Shown: positions 34,882-43,771, numbered from the stretch's first letter. The stretch: DNA of 64,000 nucleotides from Bdellovibrionia bacterium (GCA_030424715.1 JAUHWH010000001.1:310001-374000), one strand, 5' to 3'. The notes: generated by a model from the sequence alone, not told the origin. Numbers and translations are program-made.

Positions 34882-35929
34882 GAACCCCCAATTGAAGCAT
34901 ATGTTTCGGTGACGAGAGTATATTGTAGCTCCAAGCACATTCATAACTACAGTTGCACTTGGTGTCTTTGATCCATTTACGCAGCTCCGTGTTCTTACCC
35001 CAGAGTCGAGAGATGTTCATATCATGATCGTAGAGGTTCCCCATTTTCTTACCCAAAACCTCACAAGGAAACACATCTCCATTGGGATAAATGACCCCAA
35101 GTAGTCCCCCGGCAGTGCATGGAAGCTGAAACCTGGGCTGCAAATATGCCTTTTCAATGTAGCGATATAATTTTTTTTCTTTTTCATTCATCATTCGGCT
35201 CAAGTATCCAGAATCTTCATAAAACAAATCATGCTTGTGAATCAACGATACTAGCTCTTTATAAGCTCGCAAGGTTTCCGCAGCCCTCTCGGGTGCTACC
35301 TTGTAAACCCCTTCATCTCTGACAATCGTGGCGGTTAGTGAGCGTACATTTTCAATCGAGTGGAGGTGGTCAAAAATATCTTTTATCCGGGCGGCATTAT
35401 GGGGGCTAACCGTCAAAGTGATATTCCCTTGGACATTGCGACCAAGGGTTTGGATTTTTCTGTAGGTCATCATCGCCTTCTCGTACAGCATGGTACTTTT
35501 ACGGTACTGACTGTGTCGATCCCCAATATCATCAATTGAGATTGAGAACGTGAAAACCACTTTCGGATAGGCTGCCGATAATTCGGAGGCCAATTCCGCC
35601 ACTTTTTGAGGGAACCCACCGTTGGTTGAAAAAAACATCGAATCTATGGCCGTATTCTCTAAGTACAAATGGCAGATTTGCTTTAAATTGCGATTCAAGA
35701 ATGGCTCGCCACCAGTAAAATTCACATTCATCAACTGGCGGCCGATGGTTCGTGTCATCTTATCGATGTCTTGTAAATTCATCTGAGCTTTCTGGCTTTT
35801 CAAATCATCAAAATCGATAAAACAATGGGGGCAGCGGGCGTTGCATCGATTGGTCACAAAGTGAATAAGGCTCGTCGGCCTATTTTTCGAAACCGCGATA
35901 TTATATGACTTCTCCCAGAAATACTTCAT
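34868..35929 (-). CDS. Radical SAM enzyme with C-terminal SPASM-like cysteines
   Basis: About 353 residues from ATG 35929 (MKYFWEKSYNIA). The radical SAM cluster motif is C-NAR-C-PH-C at about residue 26-33, followed by the SAM-binding NFTGGEPFLNR. The C-terminal part has cysteines placed like a SPASM/Twitch domain (LPCTAGG, VFPCEVLG, CNCSYECAW), which would hold an auxiliary cluster. Such enzymes modify peptides, sugars or other small molecules. The lack of a precursor peptide and the glycosyltransferase neighbours favour a role in glycan or lipid modification (inference). It overlaps the GT2 gene. Confidence 0.87.
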   Translation of the reverse strand: MKYFWEKSYNIAVSKNRPTSLIHFVTNRCNARCPHCFIDFDDLKSQKAQMNLQDIDKMTRTIGRQLMNVNFTGGEPFLNRNLKQICHLYLENTAIDSMFFSTNGGFPQKVAELASELSAAYPKVVFTFSISIDDIGDRHSQYRKSTMLYEKAMMTYRKIQTLGRNVQGNITLTVSPHNAARIKDIFDHLHSIENVRSLTATIVRDEGVYKVAPERAAETLRAYKELVSLIHKHDLFYEDSGYLSRMMNEKEKKLYRYIEKAYLQPRFQLPCTAGGLLGVIYPNGDVFPCEVLGKKMGNLYDHDMNISRLWGKNTELRKWIKDTKCNCSYECAWSYNILSSPKHMLQLGVRGIV

Positions 35930-36118
35930 GGAGAAGATTTTAGGTCGCCAAGACCTATCGAACAACTGACAAAAAAATATCACACCGCCCTCCACCGGCT
36001 GGGCGCCGCGCGTCATGGTTTGCCCCTAGTCAATTTTCTGGCTTTTACTCTAATTTCTTCGCAAATATGAAGGCTTCAGTTACAACTGTCTCCTGGGCAC
36101 CAAACTTGTAGGATAATT

Positions 36119-37090
36119 TTGCATACAATTCTTGTCACCGGCGCAGCTGGATTCATTGGTCACAAGATCTGTGAATTTCTATTAGAACAAGATCATGAAG
36201 TTGTAGGTATCGACAACCTCAGCCCCTATTATGATTTAAAAATTAAGGCCTGTCGATTAAAGGACCTAGCGCCTCACAATCAGTTTCACTTTGAAAAAAT
36301 CGACGTTGAGGATGAAATACGGCTCTCGGAGCTGTTCAAGAAATATTCGTTTAAAAAGGTTTTCCACTTAGCAGCGCGAGGTGGAGTCCGCAATAGTATT
36401 GAACATCCAAAGGAATATGTTTCCACCAATGTCCAAGGGACAGTGAATATCCTGGAGCAATGCAAAAAACATGGGGTCCAAAACTTTGTCCTCGCCTCGA
36501 CGAGTTCTCTCTACACAGGATACGAACCACCCTTCCGTGAAGATCTTAACGTCAACATGCCAAGTTCCCCCTACGCCGCCACCAAGGGGGCCGCTGAGCT
36601 TATTAGCCACACCTATCATCACCTTTATTCCATCAATGTAGCCGTCTTAAGATACTTCACCGTTTATGGACCATTAAGCCGGCCAGATATGGCTCAACTG
36701 CGATTTTTACATCGTATAGCCAATGATCAACCAATCCACATCAACGGTGATGGTACGCAATCGAGGGATTTTACTTACGTCGACGACATTGCCAAAGGAA
36801 CAATTTTAGCCAGTGATTGCACAGGCTATAATAAGTTCAATATGGGCCGCGGAGCTGAACCCATTAAAATTAACACGATGATTGATTTGATTGAAAAGAA
36901 ACTCAACAAGAAGGCGCAAAGGCAATATCTAGAATTTAATCCCGCCGATATCTTCAAAACCTATGCCACCAATGACAAAGCCAATGCAATCCTAGGGTGG
37001 CAACCTGAAGTGTCTTTTGAGGTGGGCCTGCAAAGGTGTGTCGAAGACTACATTCACCGAAAAAAATTTATGGGTGGCCTCACGATTTAA
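36119..37090 (+). CDS. NAD-dependent nucleotide-sugar epimerase/dehydratase (UDP-glucuronate epimerase-like)
   Basis: A 323-residue extended short-chain dehydrogenase. The NAD loop is VTGAAGFIGHKIC, the catalytic triad region is STSSLY and SPYAATK (Tyr-x-x-x-Lys), and VFHLAARGGVRNSIEHP and RYFTVYGPLSRPDMA are close to the UDP-glucuronate 4-epimerase group (often AGVRYSIENP, RPDMA). It would supply an activated sugar, possibly a uronic acid. The TTG start at 36119 has AGGA five bases upstream. It is the only plus-strand gene of the island and is divergent from the radical SAM gene. Confidence 0.9.
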   Translation: MHTILVTGAAGFIGHKICEFLLEQDHEVVGIDNLSPYYDLKIKACRLKDLAPHNQFHFEKIDVEDEIRLSELFKKYSFKKVFHLAARGGVRNSIEHPKEYVSTNVQGTVNILEQCKKHGVQNFVLASTSSLYTGYEPPFREDLNVNMPSSPYAATKGAAELISHTYHHLYSINVAVLRYFTVYGPLSRPDMAQLRFLHRIANDQPIHINGDGTQSRDFTYVDDIAKGTILASDCTGYNKFNMGRGAEPIKINTMIDLIEKKLNKKAQRQYLEFNPADIFKTYATNDKANAILGWQPEVSFEVGLQRCVEDYIHRKKFMGGLTI

Positions 37091-37106
37091 ACAAGGCTCA
37101 AAAAGA

Positions 37107-38066
37107 CTAGCTGTAAAAAGGCATGGAAATACTTTTTCGAATTTTTATAAAACTTTTGAAGGCGCTAGGATTATAGGCGGTCAGAACCAAAAAAGCCATC
37201 AGCAGAGAGGAACGAAAAGTTGAATAGAGATGAATCCATCTCAACCCAACGGTAATTGATTCCGACTCATATTCAACGTAGTGCCAAAAAAAGCTCGGGT
37301 TGAACAACACATCACCAGGCTCTAGTACGACATCGTAGAAATCGAGAAACGACACGATACCGTCACTGCATAGGCTCGGATCAGAAAGCTCCAGTTGACT
37401 TTTCAAAAGGGGGCCACCATCAACGATCGGTTCAAGCAAAGGGTTGAGGTGGGTTGGTATGATTTTCCATCTTTTGTTGCCATAGAGCTGAATTGAAAAA
37501 TTATTCGACAACCCCGCGTGTAGCGGGGTGAAGTTTTTGGAGCCACCGAGAAAAAACTGGTAGGATGAAATAAAAGAGCCTATCGGAAGATACTTCTTTA
37601 GGCTATCGAATGGGACAGAATCACGAAGACTTTTATTCGATTGTAGAAGATTTGAGACGCGGGCATTTTTTATGGTCCCCGTTTTTATTTGACGGATAGT
37701 CGCTGCTAGGGACTGAGTATCCATATCACCATGACCGGTAATCACGGTTTCGTCGTCCGAAAAGTCACGGGCCAGGGAATCAAGACTCCAGCTCTGACAA
37801 TCCCAGTCTTTTGCAAAACCCTTAAGAACAAGCGGTCTGTTTTTCAAGAAATAGCTACAAAAAAAATGATAGGGTGAAATTGAATCGACACTATCAACCG
37901 AAAAGGCTCGCCCAGGACCCCTTCGTTTTACTTTGGTAACCAATCGCCTTTGATGCCAAGCCTTTATTGGAGAGACCAGAGGGCCGTAGATGGACGTCGG
38001 CAAAACATGCTCTAACACCCAAAGGAATCCGTGAAACATCCTATTGATCGCCGAAATCTTTCTCAC
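37107..38066 (-). CDS. JmjC/cupin-8-like Fe(II)/2-oxoglutarate protein with His-Ala-Gly instead of His-x-Asp
   Basis: A 319-residue protein with the FIH-type JmjC cupin layout: RPLVLKGFAKDW (about 77-88), the iron-site strand FTPLHAGLSNNF (179-190), the oxoglutarate-Lys region YGNKRWKIIP (Lys198), and the distal strand EPGDVLFNPSFFWHYVE with His262. The usual motif is His-x-Asp. Here the Asp position is Gly185. Loss of this carboxylate is the hallmark of Fe/2OG halogenases, though an FIH variant with two His only was reported to stay active, and the protein might also be inactive. It is the last gene of the asnB-GT2-asnB-methyltransferase-cupin run, 14 bp after the methyltransferase. Confidence 0.82.
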   Translation of the reverse strand: MRKISAINRMFHGFLWVLEHVLPTSIYGPLVSPIKAWHQRRLVTKVKRRGPGRAFSVDSVDSISPYHFFCSYFLKNRPLVLKGFAKDWDCQSWSLDSLARDFSDDETVITGHGDMDTQSLAATIRQIKTGTIKNARVSNLLQSNKSLRDSVPFDSLKKYLPIGSFISSYQFFLGGSKNFTPLHAGLSNNFSIQLYGNKRWKIIPTHLNPLLEPIVDGGPLLKSQLELSDPSLCSDGIVSFLDFYDVVLEPGDVLFNPSFFWHYVEYESESITVGLRWIHLYSTFRSSLLMAFLVLTAYNPSAFKSFIKIRKSISMPFYS

Positions 38067-38080
38067 AACCTATCCCCCAT

Positions 38081-38893
38081 TCATACTTTTTGAAACAAAT
38101 AATGATTTGTTCGCAATCCAATATTTGAATCGATGCGCTCAAGCCGAAAGCCTTGACCGATCATATAGTTGACCACCTCGTCAACACTTGCAAACTCGTA
38201 TGGGAAACCAAAGAGCCAGTCTTGAATCGCCACCGAGCCTGTCATACCCCTCTCATGAAAGTTCTTAAACTTATATCCACCTGTCATGGAATCCGTCGCT
38301 GAGACGAGTCGATAAAAAAATAAGGAAATTAACAAAGCTGCCTTCTTTATAAATTTCGGACTTAAATATATCATTTTTTTGACTCTATACCAAAACTTCG
38401 AAGACCCAAACCTTCGATCATCCCAGAATCCGAAGGCTGAGGCATTATTATACACTCCCAAATAGATACAGCCGCCGCTTTTCACCACAGAGATAATATT
38501 TTCAATAGCCTTCCACATATCGCCGGTGTGATGAACAACTCCCCAGCAATAGACATAGTCGAATGAGCCCAGACTTTTCACGAATTGTAGGTCCAAAATA
38601 GAGCCCTCTAAAATTTGCCAATGGGCTTCAAATCCTTCACGGCTTTTTATTTCACTACAAAAAGAGAGCATTTTGGAGTCGTTATCAAAGGAGGTAATTG
38701 CAGAGGCGTTTAGCCGATGCGCAGCAACTGAAAAAAGCCCTCCGCCACAGCCCGCGTCCAAAAAAGTTTTACCAGAAAGATCGTCACCTAACAGAAAAGG
38801 CTCCAGAGACTTTTTTGCCTCATCGATATGAAAACCCACGGACGGGTCATTGTAGAATTTTGAAAAAATGTCGCCAAATAATTTACTCATCAC
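38081..38893 (-). CDS. Class I SAM-dependent methyltransferase
   Basis: A 270-residue methyltransferase. SAM motif I is FLDAGCGGGLFSVAA (about 41-55), the acidic end of strand 2 is ITSFDNDSKML, and post-I motifs are FDYVYCWGVVHHTGDMW and SGGCIYLGVYN. It resembles UbiG-like and glycan/lipid methyltransferases. It overlaps the end of the upstream asparagine synthase gene by 11 bp and so belongs to the glycan operon. The acceptor is unknown, and a sugar hydroxyl or carboxylate is a guess from context. This stretch looks more AT-rich than the flanking housekeeping genes. Confidence 0.87.
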   Translation of the reverse strand: MMSKLFGDIFSKFYNDPSVGFHIDEAKKSLEPFLLGDDLSGKTFLDAGCGGGLFSVAAHRLNASAITSFDNDSKMLSFCSEIKSREGFEAHWQILEGSILDLQFVKSLGSFDYVYCWGVVHHTGDMWKAIENIISVVKSGGCIYLGVYNNASAFGFWDDRRFGSSKFWYRVKKMIYLSPKFIKKAALLISLFFYRLVSATDSMTGGYKFKNFHERGMTGSVAIQDWLFGFPYEFASVDEVVNYMIGQGFRLERIDSNIGLRTNHYLFQKV

Positions 38894-40682
38894 AACCTTT
38901 TACATGAATATTCAGCCATATTTTCAATACCAGTAAATTAAAATAAGCATACTGTTCATTGTAACTTTTCAACGACTTATCCGCTAGCTTTAAAAACTTA
39001 GCCTGACAGATGATAGAATAAAATATCTCGCAGGGTCTTTTCGCGAACGCCGACACCTCCTCGGTCTCGAGAAAGGGTTCCAAGTTAAATCCGAAACCCA
39101 CTTTCCGCTGTTTGTATAAAAACTTCGAGCCAAGCCTTTTTTTTAAATACTCCCGGAGGGGAAGCTTCCCTTCGCCGCAAGAGGCCTTCTCGGTGTCCCG
39201 GAGTGAGAAGGCAAACTGTTGCATATTTTCACTTACGAAAGGAACTCTTGCTTCGATTGAAAACATCATGCTCAGTCGATCAATTTTTTTTAATAGATTG
39301 CTTTGAAGATAGACTTTAAAATCTAACTTACTAAGCTTTAAGAGAAAGCTGTCCTTCGAAGAAAAGATATCATCAGAGTTGAGCTGTTCGAAGTGACTTT
39401 CTCGATTATAGCTTTCAGAGAGATAAGAGCGAGTCATTGGACTTCTAAAGAGCAAATGTTTCAAAAAAAAGGGGCGCTCAATGTTGGTCAGCAACCTTTG
39501 TAATCTCATACCAAGGGGGTACCGCGAAATGGCTGGCAAATACATCAAAGCCTTAGACAGTAGCATCAATGGCCACTTTAAAACCGGAAAGCACTTCCAT
39601 CGAGTCAACTGAGAGGCAAAATAAGTGGAATACCCAAGAAATAGCTCATCGGCTCCATCGCCACCCAATACGACCTTCGAGCCTCTTAATGATCTATAAA
39701 GCTGGTAATTAGACAAAATCGCCGGGTCACTAATCAGATCGTCCAGATGATAAACGATGTGAAACAAGTCTTTTAATGTCGGGTCTTCGCTCGGGGTCAT
39801 TTGCACATCGAGATCAAGAAGTTCGGCAACCTTCTGCACCTTAGCCTTCTCTGAGTATATCTCGTCAGTCATGTCTAGAAAGTGATAGTTGAGGTCGAGG
39901 TTTCGGGTCGCAACAGCCAAGCAGGTTGAGTCTAGACCACCACTTAGCAGGAGGGAAACCGGCACATCGCTGACCATATGACTTTCGGCAGACTTCTGGA
40001 GAACAGAATCGAAATTATTGGCTTTCCCTTGTTCTACCACCGAATATGAATTGCATTTGAAATCCTTGGCCGAAAGATCAGAGTAAGAGCCGGCGTTTAA
40101 CTCCTTAACCTCTTCAAAGGGCGTCGCCGGCGACACGATATAGCCCAACGATAAATAGTCATTAATAGACCTCCGATCGACCGTTGGATTTTGCAACAGT
40201 GGTAAAATCGCCTTTATTTCAGAGGCAAAATAAATAAGTTCCCCTTGGCGACCTATGAATAGTGGCTTTATACCAAAGCGATCACGAGCTAGAAAAAGTT
40301 GCTTTGTTTTATTATTCCAGTATGCAAATGCAAACATTCCTTCTAGCTCTTTCAAAAAATCCATACCGTGAAGGCTCAATCCCTTTAATAAGACTCTGCT
40401 ATCCCCGATCTCGGGAATGCCCATTTTAGACGCGAGTGTCTTGTAGTTGAAAATTTCCCCATTGTAGACAAGACAGTTCCCACTGCTGTCCACAAGGGGC
40501 TGATGAGAGGCCCTTGAAGTGTCTATAATTGATAACCTGGTGTGGCCAAGCTGCAAGTTCTTATTTACAATCTCGAACTTCTGGGTGTCTGGCCCTCTAT
40601 GAATCAGCTTACTGACCATCTCTTTTATAGGCTGACCACTCACTGGTTGGGTGGGACAATAAACTCCAGCAATACCACACAT
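38883..40682 (-). CDS. Asparagine-synthase-type amidotransferase (first copy)
   Basis: A 599-residue AsnB-family enzyme. N-terminal glutaminase: catalytic Cys2 in MCGIAGVYC, RGPDTQ, GHTRLSIID and VYNGEIFN. C-terminal ATP-pyrophosphatase: VSLLLSGGLDSTCLA, VVLGGDGADELFLGY and IEARVPFVSEN. Both halves keep their key residues, so amide transfer from glutamine to an activated carboxylate is likely. In glycan clusters such enzymes often amidate uronic acids rather than make free asparagine. Its ATG overlaps the GT2 stop (TGATG). It is about 45 residues shorter than the second copy and clearly divergent from it. Confidence 0.92.
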   Translation of the reverse strand: MCGIAGVYCPTQPVSGQPIKEMVSKLIHRGPDTQKFEIVNKNLQLGHTRLSIIDTSRASHQPLVDSSGNCLVYNGEIFNYKTLASKMGIPEIGDSRVLLKGLSLHGMDFLKELEGMFAFAYWNNKTKQLFLARDRFGIKPLFIGRQGELIYFASEIKAILPLLQNPTVDRRSINDYLSLGYIVSPATPFEEVKELNAGSYSDLSAKDFKCNSYSVVEQGKANNFDSVLQKSAESHMVSDVPVSLLLSGGLDSTCLAVATRNLDLNYHFLDMTDEIYSEKAKVQKVAELLDLDVQMTPSEDPTLKDLFHIVYHLDDLISDPAILSNYQLYRSLRGSKVVLGGDGADELFLGYSTYFASQLTRWKCFPVLKWPLMLLSKALMYLPAISRYPLGMRLQRLLTNIERPFFLKHLLFRSPMTRSYLSESYNRESHFEQLNSDDIFSSKDSFLLKLSKLDFKVYLQSNLLKKIDRLSMMFSIEARVPFVSENMQQFAFSLRDTEKASCGEGKLPLREYLKKRLGSKFLYKQRKVGFGFNLEPFLETEEVSAFAKRPCEIFYSIICQAKFLKLADKSLKSYNEQYAYFNLLVLKIWLNIHVKGCDE

Positions 40683-41410
40683 CAGCGTATAGAAACCTGA
40701 TGGTTCTCGAGGCTTGATATAAAGCCCTTCAGTTTGAAGAGCTCAAAAAGAATTGAAAATACTTTTAAAGCACTGTATTTGGAGCTTCCCGAAAACCGTT
40801 TCCGATGCCCCACTCTCACTTCAAGGCCCCTTAATCCAAAGCTGTGCAAAAAAATACAGGTATACCTATGGAGATTATCAAATAGTGGGATCAAAACTAA
40901 ATCTTCTTTGCGAGCCACCTTTAACGATGAGCCAATGTCTCTGAATGGGGTTTGGAACAAAAAGCGAATCAGTGAGTTGCCAATCACAGAGGGAATATGC
41001 TTCGTTAAAATCGCATCTCTCCGCCCACCTCTGTAGCTACATACGAAATCAACGCCTTTCGCAATCTTTAGATTGTAGAGTTTGACAATGTCCGAACTGT
41101 GGAATTGTAAATCGCCATCAAGACACGCGATAGTGGCGTACTTCGCTCGTCGAAACCCATAAAAGAGTGAAGCTCCCTGGCCCCGATTTTCTGAATTCGC
41201 TATCAATGTTAACGATTGGTCAATGTGCCTAGCCTCTTCGATTTTCCGCAAGGTCTTATCCGTTGACGAATCATCAACGAAGAGAATCTCATATCTATCA
41301 AATCTTTTCGACAAGCAATCTGATAGCTCTTTTACGAGTGGTAAAATATTACTTTCTTCATTAAACACCGGGATAACAACGGTGATGCTGTGGTTTTTCA
41401 TATTTTCCAT
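40682..41410 (-). CDS. Family 2 glycosyltransferase, polyprenyl-phosphate sugar transferase type
   Basis: About 242 residues from ATG 41410, which has AGGAG eight bases upstream inside the end of the previous gene. Motifs follow the dolichyl-phosphate mannose synthase/ArnC group: TVVIPVFNEESNILPL, FVDDSSTDKTL, NRGQGASLFYGF and ACLDGDLQFHSSDI. There is no C-terminal membrane segment, so it is probably a peripheral enzyme loading a sugar onto a polyprenyl phosphate. It sits between the two asparagine synthase genes in one operon. Confidence 0.9.
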   Translation of the reverse strand: MENMKNHSITVVIPVFNEESNILPLVKELSDCLSKRFDRYEILFVDDSSTDKTLRKIEEARHIDQSLTLIANSENRGQGASLFYGFRRAKYATIACLDGDLQFHSSDIVKLYNLKIAKGVDFVCSYRGGRRDAILTKHIPSVIGNSLIRFLFQTPFRDIGSSLKVARKEDLVLIPLFDNLHRYTCIFLHSFGLRGLEVRVGHRKRFSGSSKYSALKVFSILFELFKLKGFISSLENHQVSIR

Positions 41411-41414
41411 TCTA

Positions 41415-43337
41415 TCAACTCCTAACCAGATGCTTGCGATAGTTATCGGTTTCGATAAACATTTCATGCCAAGCTAAAAAATTAATAACACACCACAATC
41501 CACGCCCGTAGTCTCTTTTTTTTGAAAAATGCAAACTCATCATCTCTCGAAGAGACGGCCAGTCCAAGTAGTCAAATCTTCTGACATTCTCTTCCGTCAA
41601 ATACCTGGTAACCAGGGGCCGAAGTCCCTCAAAGAACCAAAGGGAGTGAGGCATCTCAAGGCCATAATTGGGTCGGTTGAGTATTTTTTGAGGGAGAATA
41701 TGCTGTAGAGCCTTTTTTTGGATGTAACGCCCCTGGAATCCCTTCAACTTGTAGCTTGGCGGTAAAGTTTGGGTGTAATCGATCAATTCACGGTCTAGAT
41801 ACGGGAACCTACCCTCTATGGAGTGTGCAATCATCATTCTGTCATTTTTAAGGAGTAGGTCGTCTGTCAGAAAGTGTTCGAAATCGAGCATGGAAACCCG
41901 GTTCAGCTCGTCCGTATGCTGGTACTGATCGTAAAGGCCTATCACAACATCATCAGTCGAACGGAAAGCCCTATTTTTAAAAAGTTTTTGCTTCTCACTG
42001 TTTGTAAAAGGATGGCGCCAATAGATGTGGGCCGCGGCTGGATGCAGCTCAGCACCTTCGGTGAAGCGCTTAGCCATAAAATCGAAAGATATTTTTGAGT
42101 AATCCGACGGGAGAAGGTGGGCGACCCCAGACAGCAACTGACGCATAAACCGAGGGCAGTAATTCACATAAAGATTTCTCGCTTTCCACGCTTGATAGAT
42201 ACTATAGGCATTGAAGACTTCGTCCCCTCCTTCTCCATTGACTAGTACCTTCACCTCTTTTTTCGCATGACTAGCCAAAATAAAAAATGGAATGCTAGCG
42301 CCGTCACCCAAGGGTTCATCAAGGTGAGCAAGGTGTTGGTCAAAGTTATTAAGCACTTCTTGCGGAGTGATCAGGTATTCATGATGGATCGTGCCACATT
42401 CTCTTGATACCAGCTGTTGAAAAGTCGACTCGTCGAAACTTTCTTCACCCATCCTAATACTGAATGTGTGTAATCCTTTTGAAAGTCCTAGTTCGTTTGC
42501 AAGACTCACGATCCCGGATGTGTCGACTCCACCAGAGAGTGTTACCCCTGTAGGAACATCTGCACGCAGGTTCCTCTCCACCGAACTTGAGAGAAGATCA
42601 TGCACATTCTTTTTTGCCTCATCAAAGGGGATGTCTCGATTGACATTGTAATGCATTCTATAAAAATACTGTTTCGTGTTTTTCTTGGTTTCTATGTCAA
42701 AGGTTAGCAGTTGTCCGTTGCGAACTTCGAAGATATTCTCAAAGGCCGTGTCCTCTCCGGGAACGTAGGCTAAAGTCAAAAAATCAAAAATCGCCTGCTG
42801 ATTGACCTTTTTTTCGAAGCCCGGAATTTCAAGAAGACCTTTGATCTCAGAACAAAAATAAACCGCATCTCCCATTTGATAATAAAACAGCGGAATGATG
42901 CCAAAAAAATCACGCGCCAAAAATACCTTATTCTTAGTCTCATCATAAATGCATAAAGCAAACATACCAGTTAACTCATTTAAGGCAGCGATACCTTTTT
43001 CTAGATACAAATAGAGCAATACCTCTGTGTCAGAGTTGGTCTTAAAATGGTATTTTTCTGTCAGTCTATATTTTTGTTTGAGCTCAAGATAGTTTGTGAC
43101 CTCACCATTGTAACAAAGAACCACTTTTCCATCCGGCGATACAAAAGGCAAATTTGCTTGTGGACGAGGATCCATTATAGACAATCGGGCATTCCCTAGG
43201 ACAACGGTGTTGCTCGTGAAAAAGCCTTGATGATCCGGCCCCCGATGATGAATGATGTCGAGCATAGCCTCTACGATCGGTCGATCGTTAAAGCCAATCT
43301 TGCGTTGAAGATTAATTATGCCAGCAACACCACACAA
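41415..43337 (-). CDS. Asparagine-synthase-type amidotransferase (second copy)
   Basis: A 640-residue AsnB-family enzyme with catalytic Cys2 (MCGVAGIIN), HHRGPDHQGFF, LCYNGEVTNYLEL in the glutaminase half and the synthetase loop VTLSGGVDTSGIV, LVNGEGGDEVF and IEGRFPYLDREL. The PP-loop reads SGGVDT rather than the commoner SGGxDS. It is the first gene of the minus-strand glycan operon, starting about 270 bp from tRNA-Met on the same strand. Two different AsnB enzymes in one operon suggest two amidation steps or substrates. Confidence 0.92.
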   Translation of the reverse strand: MCGVAGIINLQRKIGFNDRPIVEAMLDIIHHRGPDHQGFFTSNTVVLGNARLSIMDPRPQANLPFVSPDGKVVLCYNGEVTNYLELKQKYRLTEKYHFKTNSDTEVLLYLYLEKGIAALNELTGMFALCIYDETKNKVFLARDFFGIIPLFYYQMGDAVYFCSEIKGLLEIPGFEKKVNQQAIFDFLTLAYVPGEDTAFENIFEVRNGQLLTFDIETKKNTKQYFYRMHYNVNRDIPFDEAKKNVHDLLSSSVERNLRADVPTGVTLSGGVDTSGIVSLANELGLSKGLHTFSIRMGEESFDESTFQQLVSRECGTIHHEYLITPQEVLNNFDQHLAHLDEPLGDGASIPFFILASHAKKEVKVLVNGEGGDEVFNAYSIYQAWKARNLYVNYCPRFMRQLLSGVAHLLPSDYSKISFDFMAKRFTEGAELHPAAAHIYWRHPFTNSEKQKLFKNRAFRSTDDVVIGLYDQYQHTDELNRVSMLDFEHFLTDDLLLKNDRMMIAHSIEGRFPYLDRELIDYTQTLPPSYKLKGFQGRYIQKKALQHILPQKILNRPNYGLEMPHSLWFFEGLRPLVTRYLTEENVRRFDYLDWPSLREMMSLHFSKKRDYGRGLWCVINFLAWHEMFIETDNYRKHLVRS

Positions 43338-43442
43338 ACGTCAGCTCCTTGTCATCCGAAAGGTCGTTCAGCGAAAATTATATGGGCTCGAAAACAAATA
43401 TCCAAGCCAGTAATAGGCAAATTTCTAACAAACAGTGAGCGC

Positions 43443-43624
43443 CCTTCAGCCCCTACCATTTCTTTGCACCCCATCGCAAAAACGAGTTCCGCAGCCCAAC
43501 TTGTGGAAATAGGTCCATCGCTTCGCTCTGGACGACACTACGAAGATATTTAGCGAAGTCACCAAAGCGAGGACCTGTCTGAGATTTTTGGGATGGGGTG
43601 AAAAGAAATGGTAGGGGCTGAAGG
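43443..43624. repeat. Inverted duplication of the tRNA-Met 3' end and its flank
   Basis: A 40-bp sequence beginning CCTTCAGCCCCTACCATTTC occurs at 43443-43482 on the plus strand and again, inverted, at 43585-43624, with two or three mismatches. The second copy comprises the last 16 bases of tRNA-Met(CAU) including CCA, plus 24 bases of downstream flank. The 102 bp between them contain a further inner inverted pair (GGTCC-ATCGCTT near 43511 with AAGCGAGGACC near 43567), so the whole segment could fold into one long hairpin. It lies upstream of the glycan operon, on whose strand the tRNA is also transcribed. Confidence 0.8.
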
Positions 43625-43685
43625 ACTCGAACCTTCGATCCTCCGGTTATGAGCCGGATGCTTTAACCAACTAAGCTAAGCCCCC
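43609..43685 (-). tRNA. tRNA with CAU anticodon (tRNA-Met, or tRNA-Ile2)
   Basis: A cloverleaf can be drawn: acceptor GGGGGCT/AGCCCCT (one G-U at the end), D stem GCTT/AAGC, anticodon stem CCGG/CCGG around loop CTCATAA giving anticodon CAT, T stem GAAGG/CCTTC with loop TTCGAGT, discriminator A and encoded CCA. The initiator features (no 1-72 pair, three GC pairs in the anticodon stem) are not clearly present. Elongator Met versus lysidine-modified Ile2 cannot be settled by eye. It is transcribed toward the glycan operon. Confidence 0.92.
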
Positions 43686-43771
43686 TCAGGAGATCTTTAC
43701 AAGCTCGACCGAGCACCTTAATACAAATATCCAAGGCACCCCTGTCAGAGCCTCTTATTTATGACCCTAAA

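Noticed and set aside
38883-43337. Lasso-peptide cluster based on the asparagine-synthase homologues
   Set aside because: Both proteins keep Cys2 and a full glutaminase domain, and there is no precursor peptide, B protein or peptidase. Glycosyltransferase neighbours fit a glycan cluster better.
43443-43685. Attachment sites of an integrated element at tRNA-Met
   Set aside because: The duplicated tRNA end is inverted rather than direct, no integrase gene is present, and no further copy was found at the other end of the glycan island.
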